Positions 21,645 to 32,463 of a DNA stretch of 64,000 bases are shown here, in pieces. The notes under the pieces are model-generated. The model ran no database searches and was not told the DNA's origin. It was given only the letters and a program-made list of their open reading frames with translations. Each line of letters starts with the position of its first letter. Position 1 is the first letter of the stretch. A program made the position numbers and the translations under genes. The DNA comes from Quillaja saponaria (Eukaryota; Streptophyta; Magnoliopsida; Fabales; Quillajaceae), in the NCBI GenBank assembly GCA_029379385.1, contig CM055612.1:14694001-14758000 (forward strand), written 5' to 3'.

Positions 21645-24600
21645 TCAATCAATTCTCTTTTCCTTAAAATCCAACATCATTCCCCCATGATCTGGAAAAC
21701 CACCACCTAAGTCACCGGATTTTTCTTGTTCACCTGAAATTTCACAGCTGTTACATAATACTGCATTACTATCTCCTCTAGACACTCCAGAAAGAGATAC
21801 CAACCCCATGGCTGCAATATTGTTTGCATTGACATCAATGTCTCTGGTTCCACTGTAAAGACCTTGACTTCCAGCAACAGTGATGTTCTGTTTTTCATAG
21901 GAATTGGTCAAAACAGCAGGAAAATCATTTATCTGCTGGTTAACCTGGCTTGAACTACTAATAAGCAGCCTCACAGTTTCCCTTACACCCTTCATCACAG
22001 AATCATTCTCGGGAATTAGTGGTTTCGCAAGCTTTGAGTGCAATGGTGGAATTGCAGTTGATATGGCAGGGCTTGCATTAACAAGATTGCCTTGGCCCAA
22101 AGAGCATACATCAATTATGGGGATATGAACAATTGGGTCACACATCAAAGGTGTGAAGGTTGGAACATGGTGAGAAGTTGGGAGTGGCAGCCGCAGCAAC
22201 GGGTTACGCAGAAATGGGTCCGGAAGAAATGAAGGAAAATCCATTGAAGGAGTATTGCCATGATAAAGAGATGGAATTGATGTCAACAGGCTGGCTGGCA
22301 TGCTGGTTGATAATAAAGATGAGAGTGGGGGGAGCAGTGGTGATTCAATTGATGAGAATGGAACTCGTGGAGGTGCAGCTGGAGTTGGAAGAGTCAATAT
22401 ACCAGGGGGGCACCAACAATAGGAAGGGGAGAAAAGGGGTGAAACTAAGGGAGGGACTTGAATGCTTAGACCAATGCATGGTGGAACAGCAAGCTTTCCT
22501 AGTGACTCGAGAATGCTCGATGGAGACAAAGCACAACTTTTTGCAACTTCAACATGCTTGTCATTAACAGAATCATTACAAGATGCACCCATGGTGCTTG
22601 TTGCAGAAGTGGTCAAGTTGTCAACTCGGGACCAATGGCTGTCAATGGCTCGCCTTATCTTTTCCCTGCCAGCATTCCGGAAGGACAACAACATTTTAGG
22701 TGGGCCCTCTTTAAAAGAGTTTGTTCTTGGACTAAGACTGCCGTGATAGAGGGTATTTTCCTTCACTGTTTGACTACTACCATGTTGGGGTCGGAGAAAT
22801 TTTGATGTTGCTGACATTTGTGCATTTCCAGACACATCACCAAGGGTATACATGGGCTCAGCAGATGGGGTTGAACTGCATGAACTTTCTCGGTTGTTGG
22901 CCCCCACGAGAAAGGGACAAAGGTGAGTTGCAAAACAATCAAGGCGTGACTTACAAATCCCACTCAAATCAGCAATAGAAGGTTTCCTCTTGAGTAAATC
23001 CTTCATCTGTATTTTTGGATGAGTTTAGAAAAGGAACATTAATTAATTATGAAACCCAACAGTAAATATTTCATGTTATCTGGTAAAAAGGAAGAGAAAG
23101 ATAAAGGCCACATTGTGTATATATGTAACATAATCTACTGAAAACTTCAATGTGATGAGTTAAAGAGTGTGTATAAGACTATAAGCTAATACAGAAATAA
23201 TAAAACCAGTTACCTTTACAAGTAATTCAATTCCCAAAAGCTTTGACTTCTCTGAACACCAGAAGTAAAAGATTCTGCCATCTTGTGTCCTTATAAGGAA
23301 AGATCGGCCAGTACTGTCTGCTGGAATATCATCAACTGCTAAAGTAGAACACTGGGACTTACTGGTGAAGGTAAATATCATCTCCACATTACCGTTATCC
23401 GGAATGAAAGAGAGAAGCAAATCAGATGTTGGCAAAAGTGTAAGTGTCAAATTTCCCCTGTCAAATATTAAGGTAAATAATCAATTGATGGTGGAAGAAA
23501 CACAAGCAATAAGCAACATAATTAATTAACAGCAAATCGCACAGTGAGGTTATGATACTACAAAATCCAACCGTAAACTGACAATACAAAAGGGTGATGA
23601 TAAGCGGGAAGAACAAAATAACAACTTGATTACAAAAAAGTGAACTTAATAGATTGGGGCCCAAACTGCCATAATATCAAATATGATTGCTTCCACATGT
23701 AGTCTCAACAAAAACAAATTACAAACTTTCTAATTTTTTATGTAATTTTAAAATGAAAGGATTTAATAGAATATAATTTTTCAACAGTTACTCATAATAT
23801 TGGCTGCCAATACCTTGATCGTAGAGTCTAATCATGTTACTACAAATTAGAAGGAACTATAATTCGTATCTTTTCTAACAATATCCAATTTCTTCAGGTT
23901 GGATGCCATAATATACACGTGCTCAAAATAGTCCTCATCAGTCTTCATTATTCTTTCATAACATAAGTCCTCATAATCTGGTAATATAAAGTCCCCTACT
24001 TGAATTTGAAACACCTCCATATCTTTAGGGGGGAATTGTTAAAACACATCTTGCCAAACACTTCAATCAATTCAAGATATGGAACATAAAACAATTATTC
24101 AATGAGACCAGCTGATATATACATCTCAGCCCAAGAATCACAGATGTGTAAACATTTTCAAAGTATCATGTAAAGTATAAACCAGCTCTCTTTGTTACCA
24201 CACCATCTATCCCATAGAAATAACCCCATAAGTGGTCTTAATCCACAAACCCCGTAGTTATGAGACGTTTTTACACACATCCCTTTGTCTGTTACTTTGT
24301 ATATATAATAAAGATACCTATATCTTCACAAATCTGTTCCCAAGGAAAAGCCCAAATACAATCAAACAAATATATAACCAACAAGGTGTTTCATGAAGTA
24401 ATTCAATTAATGACAATAGAAATTTTGATACAATGAACAACTTAATACCACACATTAAAAAGAAAACGAATATAAAGAGCACAGTACATGTGCAAAACAA
24501 GTATCATATTAAGAACTTAGATACAACCTCAATTTAACTTTGTTTGATAAATTTCCAACCTATATATGTAGAAAAACAAAATATAACAAATTATATAACA

Positions 24601-25712
24601 TAGGAGCATGAAACTACCTTTACTTCCTCATATTCAGAGATCATAATAGAATACGCCCACTTTACCTACAAGTCAAAAGATATTTTTACTTGGAAGGATG
24701 AACATAGTTACCATTAATAAACTAAACTATAGACTCCTGTAATTTCTACTGATCATCCAACAATATATTAACTTCTCGGTAAACTCATATCTGCAAAGCA
24801 TACTTATCAAGATAACAACAAACATTTACATCAGCAGCTCTTTTACATATAGCTGTCAGTTACCCAGAAATTTTTTTCCACTACTGTGATGTCAGATAAT
24901 TAGCGCTAATCAGGATCCTCCTTTGGTATTCCCACACAATTGGTTAAGTAAATTTAAGGGGCAAGTGGGTAAAATAAGAAAAAAGCATCTTTAACAGCCA
25001 TGTGCAGAAGTCTATCCAACAACATATAGAACAAATGCGTTGTCATGAAACATCTAACCAAGATTCCTAAGCTCAATCCACATGATGAAAAAATATGCAT
25101 ATTCATAAAGAAAGTCTTACAAAGAAAATAGATCTATATGGAAATTATAGAGGTTAACTATAAGACAGGCCACAAAGATAAGTGTTAGCTGTACAAACTT
25201 CTATGTCTTGACCAATTATATGGGCTTTTCGATAACAATTAACAGCTAACTGAAAAGGATTTGAAACAAAAACCAGTTTCTAATTATATTTTTCTAAATC
25301 ACATATGCACACTCACGGTCCCAGACAATTGGTAGCGGGTTCACAAATAATTTTTTTGTTTTGCTATAGAAATCAGGTTTCCTCATCACTACCCAACCAT
25401 ATAAAAAGAGATGCTGATCTACAGACTTGCAATTGAAAAAAAAAAAAAAATACAAACTCAAATGGGCAATTCTAGAAGACCATGAGAAGTAGGCAATAAC
25501 ACATAGGTGAAGGGCAGACATAGATAAAAGAGTCAAGGGAATTACCTATGAGAAGTAGGGCAGAGGCGATTGCCTTGCTTGTCAATCTTTCCAACACGGA
25601 TTGAGACAAGAGGTATAAAAAAGCACCTGGCAAGCATGCCAACCTCTACTGGCTCAAAATGCTATAACATGAAAAATAAGACCCGTCAGCTATGTAATTA
25701 ATAAGAAATATG

Positions 25713-25750
<38 letters not shown>

Positions 25751-26239
25751 TCTTAAATACAAATAACAAGGATTCAGGTCTGATTGATAGGCCCTTGAAG
25801 AAATTCAGAAAAAAAATGACCGAATATACAAACAATTAATTATTACAACAAAACAAAATTCAAGAATCTTGCATTGGAGTCCAATACATACCTGACTTAA
25901 TTGGGCGAGCAGGAGATCTTCAGCAACACCATTGGAGACATTGCTCTTCAACAAGGGCTTTAACCTCTCAGCAGAGCGACAAGCTCCCAAAAATTGCATG
26001 TCAAGGGCCTGTAGCCATTGCAAAAGCCTGTCTTCCCCGTCGGTTGGCTGAAGCAGCAGGTCACCGTCACCTTCATCCAGAAGGGTGTCCGTGAGCCCAA
26101 TCTCCCTCCTTGACCTACTGTTCTCGTTCGAAAATGTAGAACTCTCACAGGATGACGAATCCTCAAAATCATCCTCATCGTTTGAGTTATCCATAAGATC
26201 GATCCGCTCTAATGAATCTTGTTCTCTAGCGTTAGCCAT
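21645..26239 (-). CDS. Conserved plant protein of unknown function (4 exons, 689 residues)
   Basis: Exons on the minus strand are 26239-25892, 25661-25546, 23457-23214 and 23006-21645. All junctions are GT-AG and the sum is 2070 nt with an unbroken frame. The start MANAREQDSLERIDLMDN is chosen because an acidic/Ser-rich leader follows; an in-frame upstream ATG at about 26281 would add 15 hydrophobic residues. Residues about 65-265 form the conserved core: LLQWLQALDMQFLGACRSAE, GVAEDLLLAQLSQHFEP, VGMLARCFFIPLVSIRVGK, LTLTLLPTSDLLLSF, then GRSFLIRTQDGRIFYFWCSE, KSKLLGIELL, MKDLLKRKPS and GICKSRLDCFATHL. The C-terminal half is Pro/Ser rich, with FSPSYCWCPPG, FTPLMCDPIVHIPIIDVCS and SPAISTAIPPLHSKL blocks. 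I recall this pattern from plant proteomes, where it is unannotated or wrongly named after flocculins. A PH-like fold for residues around 180-240 is only a guess. There is no signal peptide in the chosen start and no obvious membrane segment. Confidence 0.85.
23007..25545 (-). other. Introns of the unknown-function gene (includes a 2.1 kb intron 2)
   Basis: The 2.1 kb between exons 2 and 3 (23458-25545) holds no recognisable coding or transposon sequence, only AT-rich intron. The short intron 3 is 23007-23213. Confidence 0.7.
25715..25746. repeat. (AT)n microsatellite
   Basis: About 32 bases of alternating ta inside intron 1 of the unknown-function gene. Confidence 0.9.
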
Positions 26240-27500
26240 ATCAAATTGCAGAAAGCTAATACCAACACAAAAGTGAACCAAAGCAAAAAATTTAAAATTC
26301 GACGATCCTTGGAGACAGAAATTTCACAATCAAATCCAAAATCGATCGAGATGATGTTTAGTTTTAAAGAATCCAAGATCCAATCAGTCTAGAGAGACGA
26401 AGAGCCGACTTTAGACACAAATACTATCTTGCACGTCTAATTTTCTAATTTTCTAATTTTTGAAGCTAAAAACGGAAGGACGGGAAATGCCAGGTGGTTC
26501 TTTACATAAGACGGATCGACAGATAATTAATAAATAGCTATATAGATAGACGGGACAGGGTCAGGGTTACGTTCCGGACGTGACAGTAGTTATACAATGT
26601 GATTTTTTGCATTGCTTTCAGATCCGGCCGTTGTATCATTGTTCCCACTTCAGATTCTATCATTCTACAAAGATAGCATTGTTTACTATTCGACCACCAG
26701 AAATATCAATTTATTTCTACAGTTTCATTTTACTTACAGGTTAAAGTATTCATTCAGCTTCACGGCGATCTATTTTTTTTCTTTTGTTTTCCTTGACCTT
26801 CACTTTCCTTTGGCAGCTCCTTCTTTCTTTTTCGTTCGCGCTCAAACAGCTAAGCTGATCGCTTTTCATGTACTATCTTCAGTAAACAAGGACAATATCT
26901 GCATCAATTTGTCGTTTTGCTAATTCCTATGTCTTTTTCCAGGTTCTAGACTTTTAACGATATTTACCTGATTTTTTAGAGTGGATTCTCTTAGCCTGAT
27001 TTTCTGGAGTTGATAAGGTCTCACTGTCTCTCATTCTCCTTAACTCCTCCATCACATTTTTTAGATTTCCTCTAATTTATTAATCGTTTCTCTTCTCGAC
27101 CTTTCCTTAAAGAGCTCCATAAGTTCAAGGCCTATTTGGTTCCATATCAAGGTCGTCAGTTAGGGAACGATTGTCAATGATCAAATTCAATCAAAACTTT
27201 CACATTCATGGGTTTTCCAGTTTCAATTCTAGTTTGTCTCTCAATCTGTTCTCTTCGATTTTGGTTTATGATTTCTTCAATAATTTATAGCTATAAGTTA
27301 ATATTCCTGATTATCACTATTTTTTCACTATTTTTTCCCCATTAATTGTTGGAAAAAATATATATTTTAAATTTATATATATTTTGAATGCTAAAATTAA
27401 ACTAATAACCTTTGAAACTTTCCTTAGTACACCTAGTTTGTTTGTTTGGCAAGGAGGCTTGGAGTATACTTCTCGGTTCCACAAACAGTTACTCTCAAGT
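26240..27500. other. 5' flank of the unknown-function gene; no gene seen
   Basis: Contains the leader and promoter region of the minus-strand gene. No coding similarity was recognised in the plus-strand 103-codon ORF at 26612-26923. Pyrimidine-rich tracts occur around 26770-27120. Confidence 0.45.
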
Positions 27501-27519
27501 CCCATTCAAACTTACAATA

Positions 27520-27780
27520 ATCAGGCCAATGTATTAATAACTTATTTAGGTGTCTAATCTCTAATGAAATAGTCTACACAATTGATCAGATTAATAAACT
27601 TTAAGATTACAAACCATTCTTCAAACACAAAGGAAATATATTTACCCTTAGGATACGTTGCTAACTCTCACTCAGTTGAATCTTTAATGAAGGAGGATGA
27701 TCTCGATGAAGCAAAAATGCCTTTGCTTTTCAACAAGGGTCTCGGCTAGTGTCAACCCTAACTTTGACTAATTCTGTTAG
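27520..27780 (-). repeat. Inverted fragment of the Ty1-copia LTR
   Basis: The reverse complement resembles 46930-47130 in the copia LTR: a cttcattaaag/ccttgaag block, catcctaagg-type words, and tgatcaattgtgtagactatttcattagag versus atcaattatgtgaactatttcattagag. Only part of the LTR is present and no internal region adjoins it. Confidence 0.55.
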
Positions 27781-28353
27781 TACTTGAAACAAAATTGATA
27801 TTTTATTTCTCTAAGAGATTTAAAAAAAATATTTTTCATAATCATTTTCAATTTGCAAAGATTCACGAAAGTAAGACATACTTGTTTCAAGTGGTCATGG
27901 GATAGCATTCCTCCTATTTAACGAGGACGATGAATTCTTTGTCAATCATTCATCTATCTCCATATGCTTCACTATATGTCAAACTATCACCCATTTTCAT
28001 CCATTCTACAAGGCAAGTAAAGCGATATCAAAACATGTATATTCGCATACAAGATACTAAGATGATCTTAAGTCAAAGGATTACTTACACGACCAAAACT
28101 TTGAGAATTGCATTTGACACGTGATAATTACTCCAAATGGTTTTTTTTTATATTTTTTATGGGTTTATTTAGTGTACTTGTTCATCTAACAGGCACCTAT
28201 ATGTTTTTCTAAACACCATCATGCTTGTATTTATGAGATAACTACTCTCTTCATAAGACATTACATATATTAGTCTTGAAGAATCATCAAGATCTCTATT
28301 CTTAAGGATTTTGACTAGGAATATTTTAGAACAATACCATGCTTATGATATTG

Positions 28354-29484
28354 ATAAGTCTATGAAATAGCCTTATTACATGTCCTTTTGATTAACATTA
28401 TTTGCTATATTCTTGAGTTTTCATTTGATTGTTGCTTAGTTGAGTCATTCGTATTAAGGTGTTGAATCTTAGTTGAGTATGTTTACGATTAGCCTTTAAT
28501 TATGGATTTCATTCATTCTTAACTTAGTTTTGTATTTTGAAGGTTTAATGTTTAAAGGAGACATCTTTGAAGTCAAATTTGAGGCAAATGAGGATTTCTT
28601 ACGCACCGGGCACCACAGCCAACGAAAAGAGGCGCCACAAAGCCTAAAATTGAGCAAGAAAGCAATTAGACAGAGAGGTCTAGTGCTTGGGCACCAGAAA
28701 GCTAGCACCATGGTGCCCACCGTGATGACTTCTTTTGAAATTCAGTGCTGTGGCACTGAAAAATAGTGGCTACGGCCCCAACCATATTCCTAGTCCAAAT
28801 CGGAGTCAAATTGAGAGTTTTAAAATCTATTTAAAGATGATTAGCTTTACGATTCAAGGCACACAAGTTAGCTAAGAAGTTATGGAGATTAAGAGGAGAT
28901 CAAGAGTGCAAGGAGCAAAAGAGGCAAGGATAGCTAAAGCTTGAAGATTGGCGATCTTTAGAGTTTTTCTATCATTCTACTCTTTACTTTCATTGTATTT
29001 GTTTGATGTTTTCTTTATTGAATCCAAGTTTACACTAAGTAGCATGGAGTAATTTTATTTCTAGGATTGCAACAAAATTCAACATATAGCTTGGTTTTAT
29101 GTTTATTTATTGATTGCTTAAGGTTTGGTACATGAGTTATTTATCTTATTTTATGCTTAATGCTTCTAATTGATTGATCATCTTTTAAATTGATGTGATA
29201 ACTTAAATGAACCTTGAAGAAGGAAATCTTGGTTTAGCCTTGAATAAGATAATACTTGTTTGAATTCATTTACATGCTTGTTTGGATTTGATTTGTATGT
29301 AGGATAGAAATATATCTCCATGTCTTATGTAGCCAAGTTAGGTGTATTCTTAACAAGTCTTGCTTAACTCAATTCTCATAAAAAGAATTAGTTAAGTAAA
29401 ATATTATTATAAGCAACTCAATGTATTTTGATGTCATTCCCCTTATCCTGTAATAAGGTTAATACTTGGGTGATTATTGGACAT
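28354..29484 (+). repeat. Non-coding LTR-like repeat, family A, copy 1
   Basis: Begins tgataagtctatgaaatagcc and runs about 1.1 kb to tgattattggaca, where a second copy starts with the same tgataagtctatgaaatag. It has no coding capacity. Its middle has the GC-rich gcgcc/caccatggtgcc cluster seen also at 17400 and 50500. Terminal tg... and the head-to-tail repeat suggest an LTR-type unit, but the boundaries are by eye. Confidence 0.65.
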
Positions 29485-29485
29485 T

Positions 29486-30175
29486 GATAAGTCTATGAAA
29501 TAGCTTTATTTACTTGTACTTTTAAGTCATAGTTACTATTCAGTTTTAGTTTAATTGTTACTTAGTTGAATCATTTGTTTTAAAGTGTTTAATCCTAGTA
29601 GAGTATGCTTAGGATTTAGCCTTCAATTAGGATTTCCATTCATTCTCAACTTAGTTTGTGCATTTTGAAGGTTTTAATGCATAAAGAAAACCTCCTTGAA
29701 GTCAAAGTAGAGTCAAACAAGGATTTTTTACTTGTCAGGTTCCATGACTAAGGAAAAAGGGTCCCACAGCGCCCAAAATCATGTAATAAGGAAACCAGAC
29801 AGAGGAGGTTGGGGCCATGGCACCAAGGACAGCAGCCTCTAGAGCTTAGCCGCCCATCGTGACTCATTTCTCTGAATTTTAGTGCCTAGGTGCCAGAACT
29901 TTAGTGCTGCGACTCTGACTGTAGCTTAATTCCTAATCCAAGTTGAACACTTTTTGAGGGTTTTGAACCCTATGTAAAGAGGTTTATGTTAGGAAATCAA
30001 TACACACAAATTTAGCTAAGAAAAATCTAGAGTTTAAAGGCATCAAGAGTGCAAGGAGCAAGATGAGCTTGAGGATGTTTGAAGATTGAAGCCTAACAAC
30101 CATCGATTTTCCTCATTCTACACTTTCTTTTCCTTATGTTTATTTGATGTTTTCTTTATATGAATCCTATTACAA
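29486..30175 (+). repeat. Non-coding LTR-like repeat, family A, copy 2 (truncated)
   Basis: Follows copy 1 head to tail and aligns with its first 700 bases (ttgattgttacttagttgaatcattt, tttgcattttgaaggtttaatg, gaagtcaaa, gcaaggagcaag, atgttttctttatatgaatcc). It stops at about 30175, where a related repeat in the other orientation begins. Confidence 0.65.
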
Positions 30176-30975
30176 CTAATAGAAAATAACAAGAAGGGAT
30201 TAGAACACTAGAAGTTGTTATGGCTCTGGATCTCCTCTAGCTCTTTAGGTACTTTCTATCACGAGCTCTAGTATATCCTCAAACTTCAGCCTTTACCAAA
30301 TTTTGTAGACCTTTTGATCATAATTCAATTTAACTAGGATTCTTCTAAAGCACATAATGGCATTGCGACACTGAAGCTTATGCACTCTCCTACTCGGATT
30401 ACAACATGTTAAGCAGTGGCTTCATATTGATAGGCACTGCGGCGCCATCCTCACAGGTCATTACGAAGTCGTCTTTCCAATATGCTGCCATGGCTTCATT
30501 CCATTGGCACTACGGCGCATCTATCTCTGTTTAATTTCTGGGCATGTTAAATTGGGGATGCCGCAGGATGTAGTTACTGAATGGCGTCGCAGAGCACTCT
30601 AGTTGATTTGTGCAATTCTTAAATTCCCTAGCGTTACAGCTTAAACTTTGTCACACCATAGTATGGGTCTCTCAACCTAATACATCAACTCTCCCTTGTA
30701 GTGCCACGACACTATCTTCCTTAGTGCAGCGGCGCTGCCTTCAATTTTTCTCATTCTTTGTGTAAAACTAGGACACTACAAGGATACTTAAAGTAAATTA
30801 AACAACAAAAACATAAAACTATTCTTAATCATATGCAAAACTCTAAAAACTCCTAAATAACCTAAAATAACTAAAACACTTAATTTGACTAACATTCTAA
30901 CTTAAAACTGTAGGACTTAGCATAAACTAGGAATTAATATTGTAGTGAAATAACTCCATTTTACAGAGTTACCAA
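30175..30975 (-). repeat. Non-coding LTR-like repeat, family B fragment
   Basis: Aligns in the same orientation with 48545-49345. Shared words are agaaaataacaagaaggga, tctatcacgagctctagtatat, ttgaactaggattctt, tttagcataaa and agtgaaataa-ttttaca-agtta. It has the alternating GC-rich cgccgc/gcggcg words of that repeat. Orientation is assigned by analogy with family A. Confidence 0.6.
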
Positions 30976-31037
30976 TCTGCCTCTACCTTTTCCTTAACTC
31001 TTCCAAAAGCTAAAACTTGACATATAGTTCAAATTTT

Positions 31038-32280
31038 TTTTAGAGGTATTCAAGAAGCTTCACACCAACATTCCATTCACTGAAGCACTTGGTCAAATGC
31101 CTACATATGTCTAGTTTACAAATGACATCTTATCCAAGAAGCAAAGGATAGAGGATAGTGAGATGGTGGCCTTGATCGAAGAGTGTAGTGTCATATTCCT
31201 AAAAGAAACTACCACTAAAGTTTAAAGATCCAAGTAGTTTCAATATTCCTATTTCTATTAGCATTTCATTTTGTGGGAAAAGATTGTTTGATTTAGGAGC
31301 AAGCATCAACTTGATGCCTTTTTCCATATTTCAAAATCTTGGTCTTAAAAAGGGGAAAATCAAGCACACCAAAGTGACCTTGCAACTTGCGGATTGGTCT
31401 CAAACTTATCCAAGGGGTATAATTGAAGATGTTGTAGTTAAGGTGGATAAGCTTATATTTCTAGCCGACTTCCTCATCCTTGACATGGAGGAAGATAAGG
31501 AAATTCCCATAATGGGGATACCATTCCTAGCAATTGGTCAAACTCTCATAGATGTGCAAAAAAGAGAGCTTACTATGAGAGTTCAAGACTAAGAAGTGAA
31601 GTTCCATGTCTTCAAGGTTATGAAGCTTCCTTCTGAATCTAATGAGTGCCTATGCAATTAAGGTGGTGCATAAAGTAACAAAAGAAGGAAATCAAGAGTT
31701 ACGTATTCTTCTTGATAAATCCTTGATACTAAAACATCCTTCATTTGCAACGAAATCAACATTAAAGACCAAAAGCTCAATCAAGAGAGAATTCATCAAG
31801 TGGTAGAGGGAAATCGAGGAGGTCAAAGCTAGCAAAGGACAAGCCTAGTGGCTTGAATGAGTTGGCCAAAGCAAGCTATATGAGGAAATACAAGAGGAAT
31901 AGAAAGAGGTTGAAGCCTTCTTTGAAAGATAAGACCTCTATTGCTTTGGAGGACATGGGTTAAGGATGCTAAAGTTAAGCCGATAACTATAATAAGGCCA
32001 AGTTTCTAATTTTTTATTATTTTACTTTTTTAAAAATTCTTAGTGAGAATTTTCCATTAAGTGTTGTTTATTTTTGTAGGTTCATTATTTTTTACCTTTA
32101 ACGAACTTAGATGCTTTTAATAAGGCCAAGGATTATTGAGCTTTTCACTATGCTTCAATGTCAGGGAGTCTTTTTATCCTTGTTCTTTTATTATTTTACA
32201 TATTGGGGACAATGTTTTTCTTAAGTTTGGCGAAGAGTTTTATTGGTGTACTTGTGTTTTTAGGTTGTTAGTTAGCCAAG
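31038..32280 (+). pseudogene. Ty3-gypsy remnant with protease but no reverse transcriptase or integrase
   Basis: Reads KKLHTNIPFTEALGQMPTYV, NDILSKKQRIED and MVALIEECSVIF, the conserved segment before the protease. Then follows the retropepsin in a 102-codon ORF (31284-31592): DLGASINLMPFSIFQNLGL with an intact DLGAS active site, VTLQLADWSQTYPRGIIEDV and an IPIMGIPFLA flap-like end. After a decayed 300 bases comes ttggggacaatg-ttaagtttggcgaagag (about 32200-32236), resembling the end-of-pol and polypurine region of Athila-like elements. Reverse transcriptase, RNase H and integrase are absent, so about 3 kb has been lost. Confidence 0.75.
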
Positions 32281-32309
32281 ATATTATTATGCTTTTATGA
32301 AGAAAACCT

Positions 32310-32456
32310 TCATACTTAACTAGAATTCAATACCCTATTACGATATGAACTAAACTAAGAAATAAACTAAAACTAAGCAAACTCAAAGTAAAATTCAAGA
32401 ACATATCTAATACAATTAGTCAAAAGGATATGTAAGAAGTCTATTTCAAGGACTTA
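32310..32456 (-). repeat. Family A repeat tail fragment
   Basis: Matches the end of the 17380-18460 copy: tagaattcaataccctatta, aactaagaaataaactaaaac, caagaacatatctaatacaatt and ttcaaggacttatca. It abuts the copia 3' internal end at about 32460. Confidence 0.6.
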
Positions 32457-32463
32457 TCATTGC

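Noticed and set aside
22160..22805. Plus-strand ORFs of 83-135 codons over the unknown-function gene
   Set aside because: They lie antisense to exon 4 of the minus-strand gene, which has an unbroken 453-codon frame and fixed family blocks; their products resemble nothing.
26612..26923. 103-codon plus-strand ORF as a gene divergent from the unknown-function gene
   Set aside because: It has a Phe/Ser-rich product with no recognisable motif, and no splice-supported extension.
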